Source: Phoronis australis (Eukaryota; Phoronida; Phoronidae). From it: DNA of 64,000 nucleotides. The stretch covers positions 329,943-393,942 of the forward strand of contig NMRA01000290.1 in the NCBI GenBank assembly GCA_002633005.1, in the 5' to 3' direction. Of this stretch, positions 61,641 through 64,000 are shown in pieces; position 1 is the stretch's first letter, and each line of letters starts with the position of its first letter. A model generated the notes under the pieces. It saw only the letters and a list, made by a program, of their open reading frames with translations, made no database searches and was not told the origin of the DNA. A program made the translations under genes and the position numbers.

Positions 61641-62370
61641 AACTTCAGGACGCTAAAAGCGTTGCTAAGATTTGAACCAGGTATCATGCCTGTTCAACAT
61701 ATGGCACCTGAGTCTTGAGTGTTGTATCACCTCACTTCCGGTTGTGTCATACAGTACAACAAAGGCATCTCTATATAACACTTGCTAGGCTAGTAGACAT
61801 TAGAGTAAAAGTATTTTTCAACAATGGCTCACAACAGAACTGGTAGCAAGCTGGTCATTCACTGGAGGTATGTGACCAGTGCCAAGTACTAAAGTTTGAA
61901 GTAATTGCCGAGATCACCAGACTTAAAATCGAACCACCAACCCTCGACTAAACTGTAGTTAAAACTCACCTTGTTTCCAGTTTCGGTATCACTTGATAAG
62001 GCCAAAGAGCAATTTCCCATAAGCAATTGATTACAAGAGGCCTTTATATTACTACACTCACTGCATATTTACCCCACTGGCAAACTAACCATTTGCTAAC
62101 AGGCAATTGCCTGTTAGCAAGAGGCTTTGTCAAAGACGCTCATAACGCTCATGTGATTTATCGAAAGCACGTCTAGCGTAATCTCAGAATGCAACAGTCA
62201 ACACACACAAAACACTCAACACGGAAAAGACTAGACCCTGAAGTGAACACACCACAATACTCCATGAATATATAGTCATAGGCAATTCTGCAGCTGTTGC
62301 AAGAATTCAGACCCTTACGCACACACGCGGTGGTTTTGATGTCATATCCCCTGGCGTGCCAGTGTAAAAA

Positions 62371-62484
62371 TGGCAAGTTACCACTTTTGGGAACTGAATG
62401 AGGCACTGTTTGAAGAAAAGTTCGATAACGGGGATATTTCTTCGAGTTGGAAGGAATTAAATACATCAATGGCCAGTCCTAAGG
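62371..62484 (+). CDS. Possible first exon of a divergent plus-strand gene
   Basis: ATG is followed by 38 codons reading MASYHFWELNEALFEEKF and DNGDISSSWKELNTSMASPK, then AAG|GTACTG. Composition looks coding, and it lies upstream of and divergent from the WD40 gene. The only weakness is phase: it ends in phase 0 while the next candidate exon needs a carried base. I do not recognise the protein. Confidence 0.35.
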
Positions 62485-62536
62485 TACTGTCCTATGCGCA
62501 AAAGGTATTTATGACAATGTGACTTTGATGTTTCAG

Positions 62537-62664
62537 TCAGTGTGAGGCCTCCAACATTTGGGGCTCCACCTTCTCTACTGGGCCAGCTAGAGACGGTGAT
62601 CACTGACTACTTTAGGTCGGAGAATGCCCCATTACTACTACCAGGCTTGGCAGAACAGTCAAAT
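62537..62664 (+). CDS. Possible second exon of a divergent plus-strand gene
   Basis: Between GATGTTTCAG and AATG|GTAATC the frame reads VRPPTFGAPPSLLGQLETV, ITDYFRSENAPLLLPGLAE and QSNG. It looks coding, but the frame needs one base from the previous exon and I found no third exon in the window. No family recognised. Confidence 0.35.
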
Positions 62665-64000
62665 GGTAATCGCATTGTCGAATAATTTAAATACTGAACC
62701 ATTTGATGACTCAAATTCACTCCCTTCCAATCACTGCACAAACTATGACTAGGTTTCCTTTCGAGTGTTTCACTTTTTCAACCAAAATGTGATTATTTAA
62801 ATCTATTTACCAATAACATAGCTTGAAAAATGTCCGCCATTAGTTTTTGATCACCATGGATTTAATCTCGCGAGATTCTCCGAGTCGTCACAAAGCGCCA
62901 CCTGTAGCAGACGACGATAATGTTGTTGTGAATGTGAAAAAAGGGTAAACGGCTGAGTAACGGTCAGATTTGGCGAGTTTTAGACTACCGTGAGTATTTT
63001 TATTCTTTCTGAACGATTGCACGTACCTTTTTACGTCACTTTCTCAGATTCATAAAAATTAAAGAAGTTAGACAGTCGATCATTCACTTTAGCCCACCTC
63101 AGTCGCTGATATTAGGCTTAGCCTTCGGCTAGGGTTTGTCTCTGTTTTGTCAAACTGACTATAATAAATAGATTGATTGATTGATTGAGTCCTCCAGGGT
63201 AGTACTAGTAGTAGTAGTACTAGTAGGCCTTGTACAAAAATGGGTGTCATTTAATTCTCAGATTATGCTTCAAGTAAGATTTTATGAAATGTCCGATATT
63301 TAGGGTCCCGGCGTCCGATCAATTAGGTACACTATGTCTGTGTAGGCAATGACCATCGCCTCTGTTGGCCCGAACCAGAGGCGATGCAGAGGCTATAGGC
63401 GCTCTGTACGCCGGAAGCTTTTCGGCGAATTATGTCTCGCACCGACTAAACCATCAAAGTCACGTTGTTATGAATACCTTTTGCGCATAGAGGAACACCT
63501 TAGGTCCTTAGGAGGTTGTCGATGTGTTTAAGTCCAGCTTCCAACTCTAACAAATACTCCCGTTATGAAACTTTTTCTTCGAGCAGTCCCTATTTCAGTT
63601 CCCAAAATCGTGAACTCACCATTTTTATACTGCGCACGCTCCAATTTTTACCGCGCTCGCTAGGTGATGTAACTTCATGACCTCAATCTTTAAGTAGGCC
63701 AAAGGTGAGCCATTGCGGTCTTGTCAGTCAAATGTTCGTTTCCAAAATGCCACCACTTATACTTGTCTTTAATTGGCGTTACTTGAAACTGATTGTATTT
63801 CAGTGAATTATTGTTTGTATTTGATAAAAATAAATGCTGTTGATATGACATTTAATAGTCTTTGTGCACATATTTGACATTTTAATGTTTAACAACACGG
63901 CAAATGCACGGCTGGTTCCCGGCAGCACGTACGCGAAGGGCAGGAACTTCAGCTTTCAAAGTTCGCCGGTAGGTCCGCAACTTCTGACCTTCGGCCTGGT
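62665..64000. other. Right-edge region
   Basis: No defended exon. It holds a GATT microsatellite near 63170-63187, an AGTAGT-rich stretch at 63200-63226, and a GC-richer piece near 62870-62995 ending ACC|GTGAGT that could be a non-coding first exon on the plus strand. Confidence 0.3.

Noticed and set aside
1-64000. CRISPR arrays, bacterial operons, rRNA genes or integrated virus genes
   Set aside because: No direct-repeat/spacer arrays, no compact prokaryotic gene order, no rRNA-like blocks, and no reverse transcriptase or capsid motifs seen.

Overview
The window is eukaryotic nuclear DNA from an animal. It is AT-rich and intron-dense, with GT-AG introns of roughly 0.2 to 5 kb, short exons, tRNA-derived SINE remnants, miniature inverted-repeat elements and minisatellites. 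The mix of an INO80 subunit gene, a very long WD40 gene of ciliated animals and this repeat style fits a marine invertebrate (deuterostome or lophotrochozoan); I cannot name the species. Single N characters at 668, 6634, 40427 and 46514 look like collapsed gaps. Two of them (6634, 46514) sit exactly between near-identical tandem copies, which suggests that both haplotypes were joined head to tail.

Layout. (1) 1-5200, plus strand: the 3' half of INO80B (PAPA-1 domain and C-terminal HIT zinc finger), four coding exons, stop at 4584, probable poly(A) signal at 5155. Its first exons lie left of the window. (2) 5992-60795, minus strand: one giant gene of about 38 recognisable coding exons spread over 54 kb, encoding a protein of about 1,800 residues. 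It has an N-terminal WD40 region (exons 2-15), then low-complexity, charged and proline-rich linkers, a Cys-rich patch, a helical region and a conserved-looking 79-residue tail. I call it a WDR97-like (WDR87/WDR97 family) protein. It is convergent with INO80B. (3) 60.8-64 kb: the upstream region of the giant gene, a tRNA-like SINE, and two weakly supported plus-strand exons at 62371-62664 that may start a divergent gene.

I rebuilt the exon chain of the minus gene by hand from splice sites, open frame and phase continuity. From the first coding exon to the exon at 19694 every junction is in phase. Two junctions are not resolved: 19694 to 19202, and 12912 to 10815. Ten consecutive exons (38303 down to 19924) all have lengths divisible by three and phase-0 borders.

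The introns hold most of the unusual material: a 282-bp fold-back element with three 51-bp-spaced nested hairpins (25168-25449), an array of ACGCA...TGCGT palindromes at about 20-bp spacing that is duplicated across an N (46209-46820), a family of inverted-repeat elements (24.2, 35.9 and 57.8 kb), another hairpin element (33.9 kb), tandem arrays at 10.0, 16.9, 29.95 and 36.8 kb, and SINE-like tRNA remnants.
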